Below, in pieces: positions 26,638-34,770 of a DNA stretch of 64,000 nucleotides. The notes below the pieces were generated by a model. It ran no database searches. It was given only the letters and a program-made list of their open reading frames with translations, and was not told the DNA's origin. A program made the translations under genes and the position numbers. Numbering within the stretch: position 1 is the first letter of the stretch; every line of letters begins with the position of its first letter. The stretch is from Halorubrum sp. JWXQ-INN 858 (GTDB lineage: Archaea > Halobacteriota > Halobacteria > Halobacteriales > Haloferacaceae), in the NCBI RefSeq assembly GCF_009806985.1, contig NZ_WUAX01000005.1:83363-147362 (forward strand), written 5' to 3'.

Positions 26638-27528
26638 ATGCGTATCGCCGTGCCCAACAAGGGCCGTCTCCACGACCCGACGATCTCGTTGCTCGAACGC
26701 GCGGGACTCCACATCGAGGACACCGCCGACCGCCAGCTCTACGCCGACACCGTCGACCCGGACGTCAGCGTCCTGTTCGCGCGCGCCGCCGACATCCCGG
26801 AGTACGTCCGCGACGGCGCGGCGGACCTCGGCGTGACCGGCCTCGACCAGGCGTCGGAGTCCGGCGGCGTCGCCCCCGACGCGGCGTCGGCCGGCGCGGA
26901 CGACCTCGTCGACCTGCTCGATCTGGGCTACGGCTCCTGTAAACTCGTCCTCGCCGCGCCGGAGGACGACGACGTCGCGAGCGTCCACGACCTCGAGGGG
27001 GCGACCGTCGCCACCGAGTTCCCGAACGTCACCCGCGACTACTTCGACCGGGTCGGCGTGGCTGCCGACATCGTCACGGTGACGGGCGCGACGGAGCTCA
27101 CGCCCCACGTCGACATGGCCGACGCCATCGTCGACATCACCTCGACCGGCACCACGCTGAAGGTGAACCGGCTGGCGGTCGTCGACGACGTGCTCGACTC
27201 CTCGGTCCGGCTGTTCGCGCGCCCCGACGTCGTCGACGACCCCAAGGTCGGCCAGGTTCGGACCGCCTTCGAGTCGGTGCTCGCGGCCGACGGCCGCCGC
27301 TACCTGATGATGAACGCCCCCAAATCCAGGCTCGACGAGGTGAAGGACGTGATCCCCGGGCTCGGCGGCCCGACCGTGATGAACGTCGAGGCCGACGCGA
27401 ACGGGAACGGGATGGTCGCGGTTCACGCCGTCGTCGACGAACGAGCGGTGTTCTCGACGATCTCGGAGCTGAAGGCGGTCGGCGCGAGCGGCATCCTCGT
27501 CACCGAGATCGAGCGGCTCGTCGAGTAG
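26638..27528 (+). CDS. hisG: ATP phosphoribosyltransferase (long form)
   Basis: It catalyses the first committed step of histidine synthesis. 296 residues, the long type with a C-terminal ACT-like regulatory domain (about 220-296), so it should not need HisZ and should be feedback-inhibited by histidine. Recognisable parts are [14 protein letters not shown], the DLGVTGLDQ strand, and the PRPP loop [12 protein letters not shown]. The ATG at 26638 lies about 150 bp from the divergent hisA. Confidence 0.95.
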   Translation: MRIAVPNKGRLHDPTISLLERAGLHIEDTADRQLYADTVDPDVSVLFARAADIPEYVRDGAADLGVTGLDQASESGGVAPDAASAGADDLVDLLDLGYGSCKLVLAAPEDDDVASVHDLEGATVATEFPNVTRDYFDRVGVAADIVTVTGATELTPHVDMADAIVDITSTGTTLKVNRLAVVDDVLDSSVRLFARPDVVDDPKVGQVRTAFESVLAADGRRYLMMNAPKSRLDEVKDVIPGLGGPTVMNVEADANGNGMVAVHAVVDERAVFSTISELKAVGASGILVTEIERLVE

Positions 27529-27600
27529 CGCGGGTCGCGTTCGCCCCTCGTCGCGTCCGCCCTCGTCGATTCACCGACCGATCGAACCGTCGGTTCCCCC

Positions 27601-27852
27601 CTACTCGGCGTCGCCGATCAGCCGCCGTTTCTCCGCTCGGGTGAGCGACTTGATCGCGTACTCGCGGGACATGGCCGCCGACCGCGATCCGAACGACTCC
27701 GTGTACCGGAGGGCGACCGGCGTCCGCCCGCGGGTGTACTTGGCCCCCTCGCCGGCGTCGTGCTCCGCGACGCGCCGTTCGACGTCCGTGGTGTAGCCGG
27801 TGTAGAGGGTTCCGTCGGCACACTCGATCACGTACACGTGGTGGTCCGACAC
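27601..27852 (-). CDS. GIY-YIG nuclease-fold protein (UPF0213-like)
   Basis: An 83-residue minimal GIY-YIG domain: HVYVIECADGTLYTGYTTDVERRVAEH contains the paired motifs (VYV-11-YTG) and the conserved Arg, and AMSREYAIKSLTRAEK carries the catalytic-type Glu. Such stand-alone domains are widespread and presumed DNA repair or nicking enzymes with unknown substrate. The start is GTG. Confidence 0.85.
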   Translation of the reverse strand: MSDHHVYVIECADGTLYTGYTTDVERRVAEHDAGEGAKYTRGRTPVALRYTESFGSRSAAMSREYAIKSLTRAEKRRLIGDAE

Positions 27853-27954
27853 GGTGCCGGATCCGACGCCGACGGATAAAGGCCTCCGGATCGCCGAGTG
27901 ACCCGAGTCCGTCTCGGACCCGGACGATGTCGAGGTTCGTGTCCCGTTGCCCCG

Positions 27955-28713
27955 TCAGGAGCCGTCGACCGCTCGGGCGATGAGCCCGGCCTGTGCGCCG
28001 GCGATGAACCCCGCGTCCACGTTGACCGTCGTCAACACCGTACACGACTGGATCGCGCCGTACAGCGCGGCCTCGCCGTCGCCGCCGACGCCGTAGCCGG
28101 TCGACACCGGGAGCGCGATGACGGGGGCGTCGACGAGGCCCGCGACCACGGTCGGCAGCGCGCCCTCGCGGCCGGCCGCGACGACGACGACGTCGGCTCC
28201 CCGGATCCGGTCCACCTGATCGAGCAGTCGGTCGATGTTCGCGACGCCGACGTCCTCGAGGAAGTCGACGCTCGCGCCGACCTCGCGGGCGACGACCGCC
28301 GCCTCGCCCGCGACCGGCGCGTCGGACGTCCCCGCGGTGACGACCGCGACGGTCGCGTCGAGCGACGGCGGCTCGAACGCCGCAGCGTGAACCACGATGG
28401 TCCGGGTCCGGGGGTCGTGATCGACGCTCGCCTCCGGGGCCGTCTCGGCGACGCTATCGCGAACCGCCTCCGCGACCGCCGGCTCCGCCCGCGTCACGAG
28501 CGCTCGCCCGGTCGTCTCCAGCGCCGTCGTCGCCAGGGTCGCCGTCTCCGTCGGCGTCTTCCCGTCGGCCAACACGGCCTCCGGGATCCCTCGACGGCGC
28601 TCGCGGTCGGCGTCGAACCGCCCGGCCGCCGTGGTTGCATACCCCGACAGCCGGGACTCCGCCTCCGCGACCGTGATCTCTCCCGCATCGAGCGCTTCCA
28701 GCGTGTCGCGCAT
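27955..28713 (-). CDS. larB: Nickel pincer cofactor biosynthesis protein LarB
   Basis: A 252-residue protein related to PurE. LarB carboxylates the pyridinium ring of nicotinic acid adenine dinucleotide at the start of the pincer (Ni-PTTMN) cofactor route. Recognisable blocks are TVAVVTAGTSDAPVAGEAA, DVGVANIDRLL and VVVAAGREGALPTVVAGLVDAPVIALPVSTGYGVGG (read in parts). The start ATG at 28713 fits homology. larC, larE and larA are not next to it, so the rest of the pathway must be elsewhere or the gene has another role. Confidence 0.85.
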   Translation of the reverse strand: MRDTLEALDAGEITVAEAESRLSGYATTAAGRFDADRERRRGIPEAVLADGKTPTETATLATTALETTGRALVTRAEPAVAEAVRDSVAETAPEASVDHDPRTRTIVVHAAAFEPPSLDATVAVVTAGTSDAPVAGEAAVVAREVGASVDFLEDVGVANIDRLLDQVDRIRGADVVVVAAGREGALPTVVAGLVDAPVIALPVSTGYGVGGDGEAALYGAIQSCTVLTTVNVDAGFIAGAQAGLIARAVDGS

Positions 28714-28889
28714 ACCCCGACGGTGCGGGTCGCACGCGTTCGTAGCTGTCGATCCCCGCCGTGCTGCCGGGGAACACGTCCGCTTGCGTCGTCGCACCAC
28801 GGCTACCCCACAACCTTTATAAGCACGGCGGGATCGACTCGGTCGTGAACCGCCCGCACGGCGGCCCTCGCGGGCGAATTCAGGAACTC

Positions 28890-28897
28890 TTATTAAG
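28890..28897 (+). promoter_or_regulatory. TATA-like box of the 28921 gene
   Basis: TTATTAAG sits 24-31 nt before the ATG at 28921, suggesting a leaderless transcript. Confidence 0.6.
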
Positions 28898-28920
28898 TGT
28901 GGACGGATAGCGTCGATCGC

Positions 28921-29088
28921 ATGGCAGACCTCATTGTCAAAGCGGCAGTCAAGGAAGCGCTGGACGACAAGAACGTCGCTTCGGACTTCTACGACGCGCT
29001 GGACGAAGAAGTGGACGAGCTGCTCGAAGACGCCGCGCGCCGCGCCGAGGCGAACGACCGGAAGACGGTCCAGCCTCGCGACCTGTAA
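28921..29088 (+). CDS. Short histone-fold-like protein (DUF1931-type)
   Basis: A 55-residue, highly charged, wholly helical protein: MADLIVKAAVKEALDDKNVA, then DFYDALDEEVDELLEDAARRAEANDRKTVQPRDL. The end matches the last part of a histone fold (AARRAEANDRKTVQPRD resembles the C-terminal RKTL-x-x-D-I element). It is strongly acidic overall, as usual in this group. It could be a DNA-binding or dimeric regulatory protein. It has its own promoter. Confidence 0.75.
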   Translation: MADLIVKAAVKEALDDKNVASDFYDALDEEVDELLEDAARRAEANDRKTVQPRDL

Positions 29089-29183
29089 CCCGGCGAACCC
29101 ACACCTTTTATTTCGACTCCGTCCGCCAGCGACGCGGATCGCCCGCGGTTGCCGCCGAACACCCGCAGTTGCCGCCGAACGCC

Positions 29184-29885
29184 TTATAGCTCCACGACGC
29201 GCACGCCGGACGTCGTCCCCACGTGTACCTCGTCGGCGAGCCCGACGAACAGCCCGTGTTCGACGACGCCGGGCGTCGTCGCGAGCGCGGTCGCGAGCGC
29301 GTCCGGCTCGTCGATCGCCCCGAATGCGCAGTCGAGCACGAGGTTCCCGTTGTCCGTGACGACCGGCCCGTCCTTCCGTTCGGCCGACCGGAGCTCGGGC
29401 TCCCCGCCGAGCGTCCGGACCGCCTCCGCGACGACCGCCCGCGCGCTCGGGAGCACCTCGACGGGGACGGGACCGTCGAGGACGGCGACCTCCTTCGAGG
29501 GGTCGGCGACGACGACGAACCGCGCGGCCGCCGCATCGACGAACTTCTCGCGAGCGTGTGCCGCCCCGCCGCCCTTTATGAGATCGCCGTCGGCGACGCG
29601 GTCCGCGCCGTCGATCGCGACGTCGACGCCGGGGCCGTCGGGACCGACTACGTCGTCCAGATCGACGAGCGGGATCTCACACTTCCGGGCGAGATCCCGG
29701 CTCGCGAACGACGTGGGAACCCCGCGGACGTCGAGGCCCGCGTCGACCGCCCGGCCGATCGCGCGGATCGCGTGTGCCGCCGTCGACCCGGTTCCCAACC
29801 CGACGACGTCGCCGTCGTCGACCGTCTCGGCGGCCGACTCGCCCGCCCGCCGCTTCGCCGCGTCGCTGCCGCCTTCCGTCTTCAT
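29184..29885 (-). CDS. rpiA: Ribose-5-phosphate isomerase A
   Basis: Interconverts ribose 5-phosphate and ribulose 5-phosphate, feeding nucleotide and histidine synthesis. 233 residues. The family loops GLGTGSTAAHAIRAIG, DGADRVADGDLIKGGGAAHAREK (catalytic Asp/Glu/Lys region) and a C-terminal GLADEVHVGTTSGVRVVEL are all present. It starts with MKTEGGSDAAK and is a single gene, convergent with the small histone-like gene. Confidence 0.95.
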   Translation of the reverse strand: MKTEGGSDAAKRRAGESAAETVDDGDVVGLGTGSTAAHAIRAIGRAVDAGLDVRGVPTSFASRDLARKCEIPLVDLDDVVGPDGPGVDVAIDGADRVADGDLIKGGGAAHAREKFVDAAAARFVVVADPSKEVAVLDGPVPVEVLPSARAVVAEAVRTLGGEPELRSAERKDGPVVTDNGNLVLDCAFGAIDEPDALATALATTPGVVEHGLFVGLADEVHVGTTSGVRVVEL

Positions 29886-29978
29886 GGCCTCGACTGCGCG
29901 TGGCGGGGTTGAAAAGGCGTCGGGGCCGGTCCCGGTGGCGTCGCTGTCAGCGTCGGGTGTCGGCCCTCCCTCTCGCTC

Positions 29979-31106
29979 TCACTCCAGTCGGTCCAGGACC
30001 GCCTCCGCGTCGTACGCCAGCGACAGCTCCCGGGAGCGTCCGCGCCCCTCGACGTCGGCGTACTCGGTCCGGATCACGCCGAGCTGGTCGAGCTTGTTGG
30101 TGATCTCGGAGTAGCGGGTGTAGCCGAGCCCGGTGTCCTCGTGGAACGCCTCGTACACGTCGCCGGCCCGCTCGCCGTCGTGTTCGGTGAGCACCCGGAC
30201 GAGCGCGCGCTCGGAGTCGGAGAGCCCCCGGAGCGACCGCGAGAGGTGGACGTACTTCGACTTGTCGTACGCCGATTCGACGTCTTCGGCCCCGATCGTT
30301 CGGGACGCGCGCATCTCGGCGTTGAGCCCCGCCCGCCGGAGGAGGTCGATGCCGACCCGGAGGTCGCCGCCTTCCGCGGTCCGCTCGGCGACGAGCTCCA
30401 GCTCCGCGTCCTCGACGACGTCGTCGTGGAAGCCGCGCTTCGCGCGCTCCAGGAGGATGTCGTAGATCTCCGTCTCGTCGTACACGGGGAAGTACACCTC
30501 TTCCGGGCGGAAGACGGACTGGACGCGCCCGTCGAGCTCGTCGATGGCGTCCAGCGAGAGGTCGGAGGAGACGATGATCACGCCGATCTTCGCGCCCGAG
30601 TGCGCCTCGTGGGCACGCAACAGCGAGTAGAGGGTGTCGGACGCCTCGTTCTCGTAGAAGAGGTAGTTCACGTCGTCGAGCGCGACGACGAGGACCTCGT
30701 CGTCGTCGACGAGCCGGTCGGTGATCTGGCCGAACAGCTTCTTAAAGGAGATCCCCGAGGAGGGCGGCTCGTAGTCGAATATCCCCTCGAACAGCCGCGA
30801 GAAAACGGCGTACCGCGTCGAATCGACCTGGCAGTTCACGTGGACGGTCCGGACGTCGGTGCGGGCGCGCAGCTCCGAGAACAGCTTCTGGACCGCGGTC
30901 GTTTTCCCCGTGCCGGGCGGGCCGCGGACCATCGTGTTCAGCGGGCGGGAGCCGCGGACGGCGGGTCGGAGCGCGTACTTCAGGCTCTCCAGCTGGCTCT
31001 CGCGGTGGCGGAACGTCTCCGGGACGTAGTCGATCTCGAACACCGACTCGTCGCGGAACACCGACTCGTCCCACGAGAGCATGTCGCCGTCGGCGTCCCC
31101 GGTCAT
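29979..31106 (-). CDS. Orc1/Cdc6 family replication initiator
   Basis: A 375-residue AAA+ ATPase with a C-terminal winged helix. Walker A GPPGTGKT is at residues 63-69, Walker B VLVVALDDVNY in the middle (Asp-Asp instead of Asp-Glu), arginine-finger region LLRRAGLNAEMRASR, and the winged helix (about 290-375) including ERAGDVYEAFHEDTGLGYTRYSEI. Haloarchaea encode many paralogues and only some mark active origins. The region upstream of this gene carries an 11-bp repeat array (31227-31352), but no canonical origin recognition box is seen. A second in-frame ATG at residue 9 is an alternative start. Confidence 0.92.
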   Translation of the reverse strand: MTGDADGDMLSWDESVFRDESVFEIDYVPETFRHRESQLESLKYALRPAVRGSRPLNTMVRGPPGTGKTTAVQKLFSELRARTDVRTVHVNCQVDSTRYAVFSRLFEGIFDYEPPSSGISFKKLFGQITDRLVDDDEVLVVALDDVNYLFYENEASDTLYSLLRAHEAHSGAKIGVIIVSSDLSLDAIDELDGRVQSVFRPEEVYFPVYDETEIYDILLERAKRGFHDDVVEDAELELVAERTAEGGDLRVGIDLLRRAGLNAEMRASRTIGAEDVESAYDKSKYVHLSRSLRGLSDSERALVRVLTEHDGERAGDVYEAFHEDTGLGYTRYSEITNKLDQLGVIRTEYADVEGRGRSRELSLAYDAEAVLDRLE

Positions 31107-31226
31107 GAGGGAACCACCTCGCGCCGTCCACTTAACGGTTGCCTGCGGCCGCGGCGGAAGTGAAACCCGCCGATACCGGCGCGGATACGCGGGTACAGTC
31201 GCTCCCGTCGTTCACTATCGGATCGG

Positions 31227-31352
31227 TCGATGGCGGGCCGATGGCGGGCCAATAGCGGGCCGATAACGGGTCGATAGGGGACGATGGCGGGCCGATAGGG
31301 GACGATGGCGGGCCAACAGCGAGCCGCTCGCGGGCCGATAGCGGGCCGATTC
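31227..31352. repeat. Array of about 11-bp degenerate iterons upstream of orc1/cdc6
   Basis: Roughly eleven head-to-tail variants of CCGATAGCGGG (with CCGATGGCGGG, TCGATAGGGG and CCGATAACGGG forms). The unit of 10-11 bp is close to one helical turn. It lies between the stop of the Trm-G10 gene and the orc1/cdc6 start, where origins are usually found, but the unit does not resemble known haloarchaeal ORB sequences. Confidence 0.75.
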
Positions 31353-31390
31353 GGGATCGGTCGCCCGCCGATCGCGAGCCGGCCGCCGGA

Positions 31391-32428
31391 TCACTCCCGG
31401 CGAAGCACCAGCACGTGTCGCGTCAGCGACCGGTGCACCCGGCGCTCGAAGGCCGCCTCGACCGTCCACCCGGCGTCGTGCGCGAGCCCGCGCCAGTCGC
31501 GGTCGGCGACGACCACGGCTTGCGGAGCGACGCGGGCGGCCTCGGCGAGCGCGCCGCCGACGAGGTCGGCGAGCTCGTGGCGGGCGATCTTCGACTGTCG
31601 ACCGTACGGGGCGTCGAAGGCGACGCCGTCGACCGCGCCGTCCCGGAGCGGGAGCGCCGTCGCGTCGCCGCGGGCGACGTGCCACCCCGGTTCCCGGGCG
31701 TCGCCGAGGTACTCCCGCAGGTTCCGTCGGGTCCCGCGGACCATCTTCGTCTGGGCGTCGCAGGCGACGACGTCGGTCCCGACGAGCCCCGCTTCCAGCG
31801 GGAGCCCGCCGGTGCCACACATCGGGTCGAGCAGGGTCCGACCGGGGGCGGCACCGGCGAGGTTGACGTACGCGCGGGCGTCCGCGGGGGCCATGCTCCC
31901 GGGTTGGAAGAAGGGCCGGTCCGTCGGTTTCGGCGAGAACTCCCGGGACGGCTCCGCGGCGACCCAGCCGAGCGCACACAGCGACGCGTCGCTCCCGTCG
32001 GCCCCGGCGACCGCGTCGTGTTCGGCCCGCGGGCCGGCGGCGAACAGCGCGCGCAGGACGTGGTCGGGGTCGTCGAGGTCGACCGTGAAGCCGCGGTCGA
32101 CGAGGACGCTCCCGAGCCCGCGCTCGGCCGCCTCCGTGGAGACGGCGGCCGTGTTGCGGACGTTCCGCGCGCGGACGGCGACGCTCCCCTCGCGATCGAG
32201 GGGTGCGGCCGACAGCAGGGCGACCGCGGCCCCGACGTCGGCGTCGGTCCGGCCGACCGCCTCGTGGACCGCGCGGGTGTACGCCAGGCGATCGACGCTG
32301 TCGCCGACCGCGGCGGCGCGGGCGGTCCCGGGTGCGAGGAGCTCGACCGACGCGGCCGCGGTCGACGCCTCGGCGGCGGCGAAGGCGTCCTCCTCTCCCG
32401 CCAGCTCGATCCAGTACACGACACCCAT
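31391..32428 (-). CDS. tRNA (guanine-10-N2) methyltransferase (Trm-G10 / Trm11-like)
   Basis: A 345-residue protein with an N-terminal THUMP-like RNA-binding region (about 1-150) and a C-terminal Rossmann methyltransferase: the SAM motif LDPMCGTGGLPLEAGLVG, the acidic strand VVACDAQTKMV, and the catalytic motif DAPYGRQSK, a variant of the usual DPPYG. Archaeal homologues dimethylate guanosine 10 of tRNA. The ATG at 32428 (MGVVYWIEL) fits homology; an earlier in-frame start at 32443 exists. It is divergent from tbp. Confidence 0.87.
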   Translation of the reverse strand: MGVVYWIELAGEEDAFAAAEASTAAASVELLAPGTARAAAVGDSVDRLAYTRAVHEAVGRTDADVGAAVALLSAAPLDREGSVAVRARNVRNTAAVSTEAAERGLGSVLVDRGFTVDLDDPDHVLRALFAAGPRAEHDAVAGADGSDASLCALGWVAAEPSREFSPKPTDRPFFQPGSMAPADARAYVNLAGAAPGRTLLDPMCGTGGLPLEAGLVGTDVVACDAQTKMVRGTRRNLREYLGDAREPGWHVARGDATALPLRDGAVDGVAFDAPYGRQSKIARHELADLVGGALAEAARVAPQAVVVADRDWRGLAHDAGWTVEAAFERRVHRSLTRHVLVLRRE

Positions 32429-32491
32429 CGAGCGGGCGGTCACAAGAGGGCGACGGTTCCGGGCCCGACCGCGGTCCGGTCCCTACCAACC

Positions 32492-32499
32492 TTTTTAAA
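32492..32499 (+). promoter_or_regulatory. TATA box of tbp
   Basis: TTTTTAAA lies 27-34 nt before the tbp ATG at 32526, compatible with a leaderless or very short leader transcript. Confidence 0.6.
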
Positions 32500-32525
32500 C
32501 CGTTGCCCAGTGTCCTCATGTACGA

Positions 32526-33086
32526 ATGGCCGTCCCGAAGGACACGCTCGCGATCGAGAACGTCGTCGCCTCCACCGGGATCGGACAGGAACTCGACCTC
32601 CAGAGCGTCGCGATGGACCTCGAGGGCGCGGACTACGACCCCGAGCAGTTCCCCGGTCTCGTCTACCGCACCGTCGACCCGAAGTCGGCGGCGCTCATCT
32701 TCCGATCCGGCAAGATCGTCTGTACGGGGGCGAACTCGATCGCTGCCGTCCACGAGAGCCTCGAAACCGTGTTCGAGAGGCTCCGAGACCTCAGTATCCC
32801 GATCGACGACGACCCGGAGATAACCGTTCAGAACATCGTCACCTCCGCCGACCTCGGGGAGACCCTCAACCTCAACGCGATCGCCATCGGGCTCGGATTA
32901 GAGCACATCGAGTACGAGCCCGAGCAGTTCCCCGGCCTCGTCTATCGGCTGGACGAGCCCGACGTCGTCGCCCTGCTGTTCGGCAGCGGCAAGCTCGTCG
33001 TCACCGGCGGGACGGACCCCGACGACGCCGCGGCCGCCGTCGACGTCATCGTCGACCGGCTCGGCGATCTCGGGCTGCTCGGCTGA
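32526..33086 (+). CDS. tbp: TATA-box binding protein
   Basis: General transcription factor TBP, 186 residues, built of two direct repeats of about 90 residues. Each has the saddle signature: EQFPGLVYR occurs twice (about 40-48 and 131-139), with LIFRSGKIVCTGA in repeat 1 and LLFGSGKLVVTGG in repeat 2. The short acidic N-terminus and C-terminus are typical for haloarchaea, which often have several TBPs. Confidence 0.97.
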   Translation: MAVPKDTLAIENVVASTGIGQELDLQSVAMDLEGADYDPEQFPGLVYRTVDPKSAALIFRSGKIVCTGANSIAAVHESLETVFERLRDLSIPIDDDPEITVQNIVTSADLGETLNLNAIAIGLGLEHIEYEPEQFPGLVYRLDEPDVVALLFGSGKLVVTGGTDPDDAAAAVDVIVDRLGDLGLLG

Positions 33087-33130
33087 ACCGAACCCACGGT
33101 CCCTTTCACTCCCCGCTCCGTACCGCGCGT

Positions 33131-33490
33131 ATGCTCCTGCAGACGGTCTCGCCGATCGAAGTGCTCGGAACCACCGTCCTGTTCGCGCTGTTCCTCTCGC
33201 TCACCGCGCACCTGGCGGCTCGGAACGTGCTCGGCGACGTGGACCCGCGACGCGCGCTGTACGTCGGCCCGTTCCCGGCGGTCGTCGCCGTCGTCGGCGG
33301 CGCGTTCTCGATCCCGGCGTTCGTGACGGTCCCGATCGCGCTGGCGGCGGACGCCGCCATGTTCCGGTGGAGCTACGAGCGATCGCCCCGGACCGTGCTG
33401 GCGATGACCGTCATCCACGTCGTGATCACCGTCCTCCTCGGCGTCGTCCTCGGCGGGATCGTGCTCCTGTTGGCGACTCGGCCGACCTGA
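33131..33490 (+). CDS. Small membrane protein (DUF7473-like)
   Basis: 119 residues with three or four predicted membrane segments (about 10-30, 45-70, 88-115) and a short cytosolic loop DVDPRRALYVGPF. It resembles small haloarchaeal membrane proteins of unknown role. It starts 44 bp after tbp on the same strand and may be read through from it. Confidence 0.65.
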   Translation: MLLQTVSPIEVLGTTVLFALFLSLTAHLAARNVLGDVDPRRALYVGPFPAVVAVVGGAFSIPAFVTVPIALAADAAMFRWSYERSPRTVLAMTVIHVVITVLLGVVLGGIVLLLATRPT

Positions 33491-33571
33491 CGAGGGGCCG
33501 GCGGCCCCTCGGCTTCCGCCCCGCACCCACCCGTTCCTCTCCGCGTCCGTCCCTGCTCACTCCACTCCCGT

Positions 33572-33630
33572 CCCGTCACTACCCACTCCTTCCGTCCCGT
33601 CACTACCCACTCCTTCCGTCCCGCCCTCAC
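33572..33630. repeat. 24-bp direct repeat (2.4 copies)
   Basis: Two perfect 24-bp copies beginning CCCGTCACTACCCACTCC (33572-33595, 33596-33619) and a partial third. They lie in the intergenic region before the CPBP gene. Confidence 0.88.
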
Positions 33631-33697
33631 CGATCCCCCTCGCTTCGTCCCGGCACGTGACGAACGCCTTTAGGTCGGTCGCCGACCCACCCGCGGT

Positions 33698-34759
33698 ATG
33701 CACCCGGTCGTAGCCCTCCGAAACGCGTTCCGAAACCCGACCGAGCGACGGCTCCGCGCGCCGCTTCGGATCGTCGCCGGCGGGATCGTGCTCGTCGCCG
33801 CGGTCATCGCCGCCCAGGTCGGAGTCGTTCTCGCGCTCCACTCGAGGCTCGACCCGGCGTCGTCGCTCGAGTTCGACTCCGCGCTCGTCTTCGGGCTCTC
33901 GGCCGTCGCGGCGGGGGTCGCCGTCCTCGTGGCCCTCGTCCCGGTCGCGTGGGTTCTCGACAAGCGAACGGTCGCCGACTACGGCTTCCGGTTCGACCGC
34001 GACTGGTGGGCCGACTGCGCGTTCGGGCTCGGGCTCGGCGTCGCTCTCCAGGCGGCCGTCTTCCTCGTCGGCTGGGCCGCCGGATGGTTCACCGTGGTCG
34101 GCGTGTTCCGGGCCGACGGCTCCTTCCTGCTGGGGTTCGCCGCCCTGGTCGGGCTGTTCGTCGTCGTGGGGGTGTACGAGGAGGCGCTGGTCCGTGGCTG
34201 GTTGCTCACGAACCTCGCGGAGGGGCTCCGGTCCGCCGGGACCCGCGCCGCGGTCGTTGTCGCACTCGTCGCCTCGTCGGCGGTGTTCGGGCTCCTCCAC
34301 GCCGGCAACCCCGGCGCGACGCCGTTCGCCGTCGCGGTGATCTCGCTGGCGGGCGTCATGCTGGCGGCCGGCTACCTCCTCACCGGCGAGCTCGCGATCC
34401 CGATCGGGATCCACGTGACCTGGAACCTCGCGCAGGGCGCGGTGTTCGGACACGGCGTCAGCGGCCTCGGCACCGAGGTGACCGTCGTCGCCACCGAGAC
34501 GACGGGGCCCGCCCTGTGGACCGGCGGCGGCTTCGGACCGGAGGGCGGGCTGCTCGGGCTGTTCGCCGTCCTCGCCGGCTGCGTCGCGGTCGTCGGCTGG
34601 GTCCGGCTCCGGACCGGCGACCTCGGGATCCACCCCGTCGTGACGACGCCGACGCTCCGCGGCGATCGCCCGCGGGAGGAGGACTCGTCGGCGGCGGCGG
34701 CGGACGCCGACTCGGTCGCCGAGCCCGTCACCGAGACGGAACCCGACGAGCGCCCCTGA
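33698..34759 (+). CDS. CPBP family intramembrane metalloprotease (CAAX/Abi type)
   Basis: A 353-residue membrane protein with eight or so hydrophobic segments. It has the three CPBP motifs: YEEALVRGWLL (EExxxR), FGLLHAGNPG (FxxxH) and GIHVTWNLAQG (HxxxN). Family members cleave prenylated or other membrane substrates, and some protect against bacteriocins; the substrate here is unknown. The C-terminal 45 residues are an acidic soluble tail. It is convergent with the XPD helicase gene. Confidence 0.88.
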   Translation: MHPVVALRNAFRNPTERRLRAPLRIVAGGIVLVAAVIAAQVGVVLALHSRLDPASSLEFDSALVFGLSAVAAGVAVLVALVPVAWVLDKRTVADYGFRFDRDWWADCAFGLGLGVALQAAVFLVGWAAGWFTVVGVFRADGSFLLGFAALVGLFVVVGVYEEALVRGWLLTNLAEGLRSAGTRAAVVVALVASSAVFGLLHAGNPGATPFAVAVISLAGVMLAAGYLLTGELAIPIGIHVTWNLAQGAVFGHGVSGLGTEVTVVATETTGPALWTGGGFGPEGGLLGLFAVLAGCVAVVGWVRLRTGDLGIHPVVTTPTLRGDRPREEDSSAAAADADSVAEPVTETEPDERP

Positions 34760-34770
34760 CTCGGCCGCCC

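Noticed and set aside
31107..31390. Replication origin with canonical ORB motifs
   Set aside because: No match to the known haloarchaeal ORB consensus and no AT-rich unwinding region; only the iteron-like array is reported.
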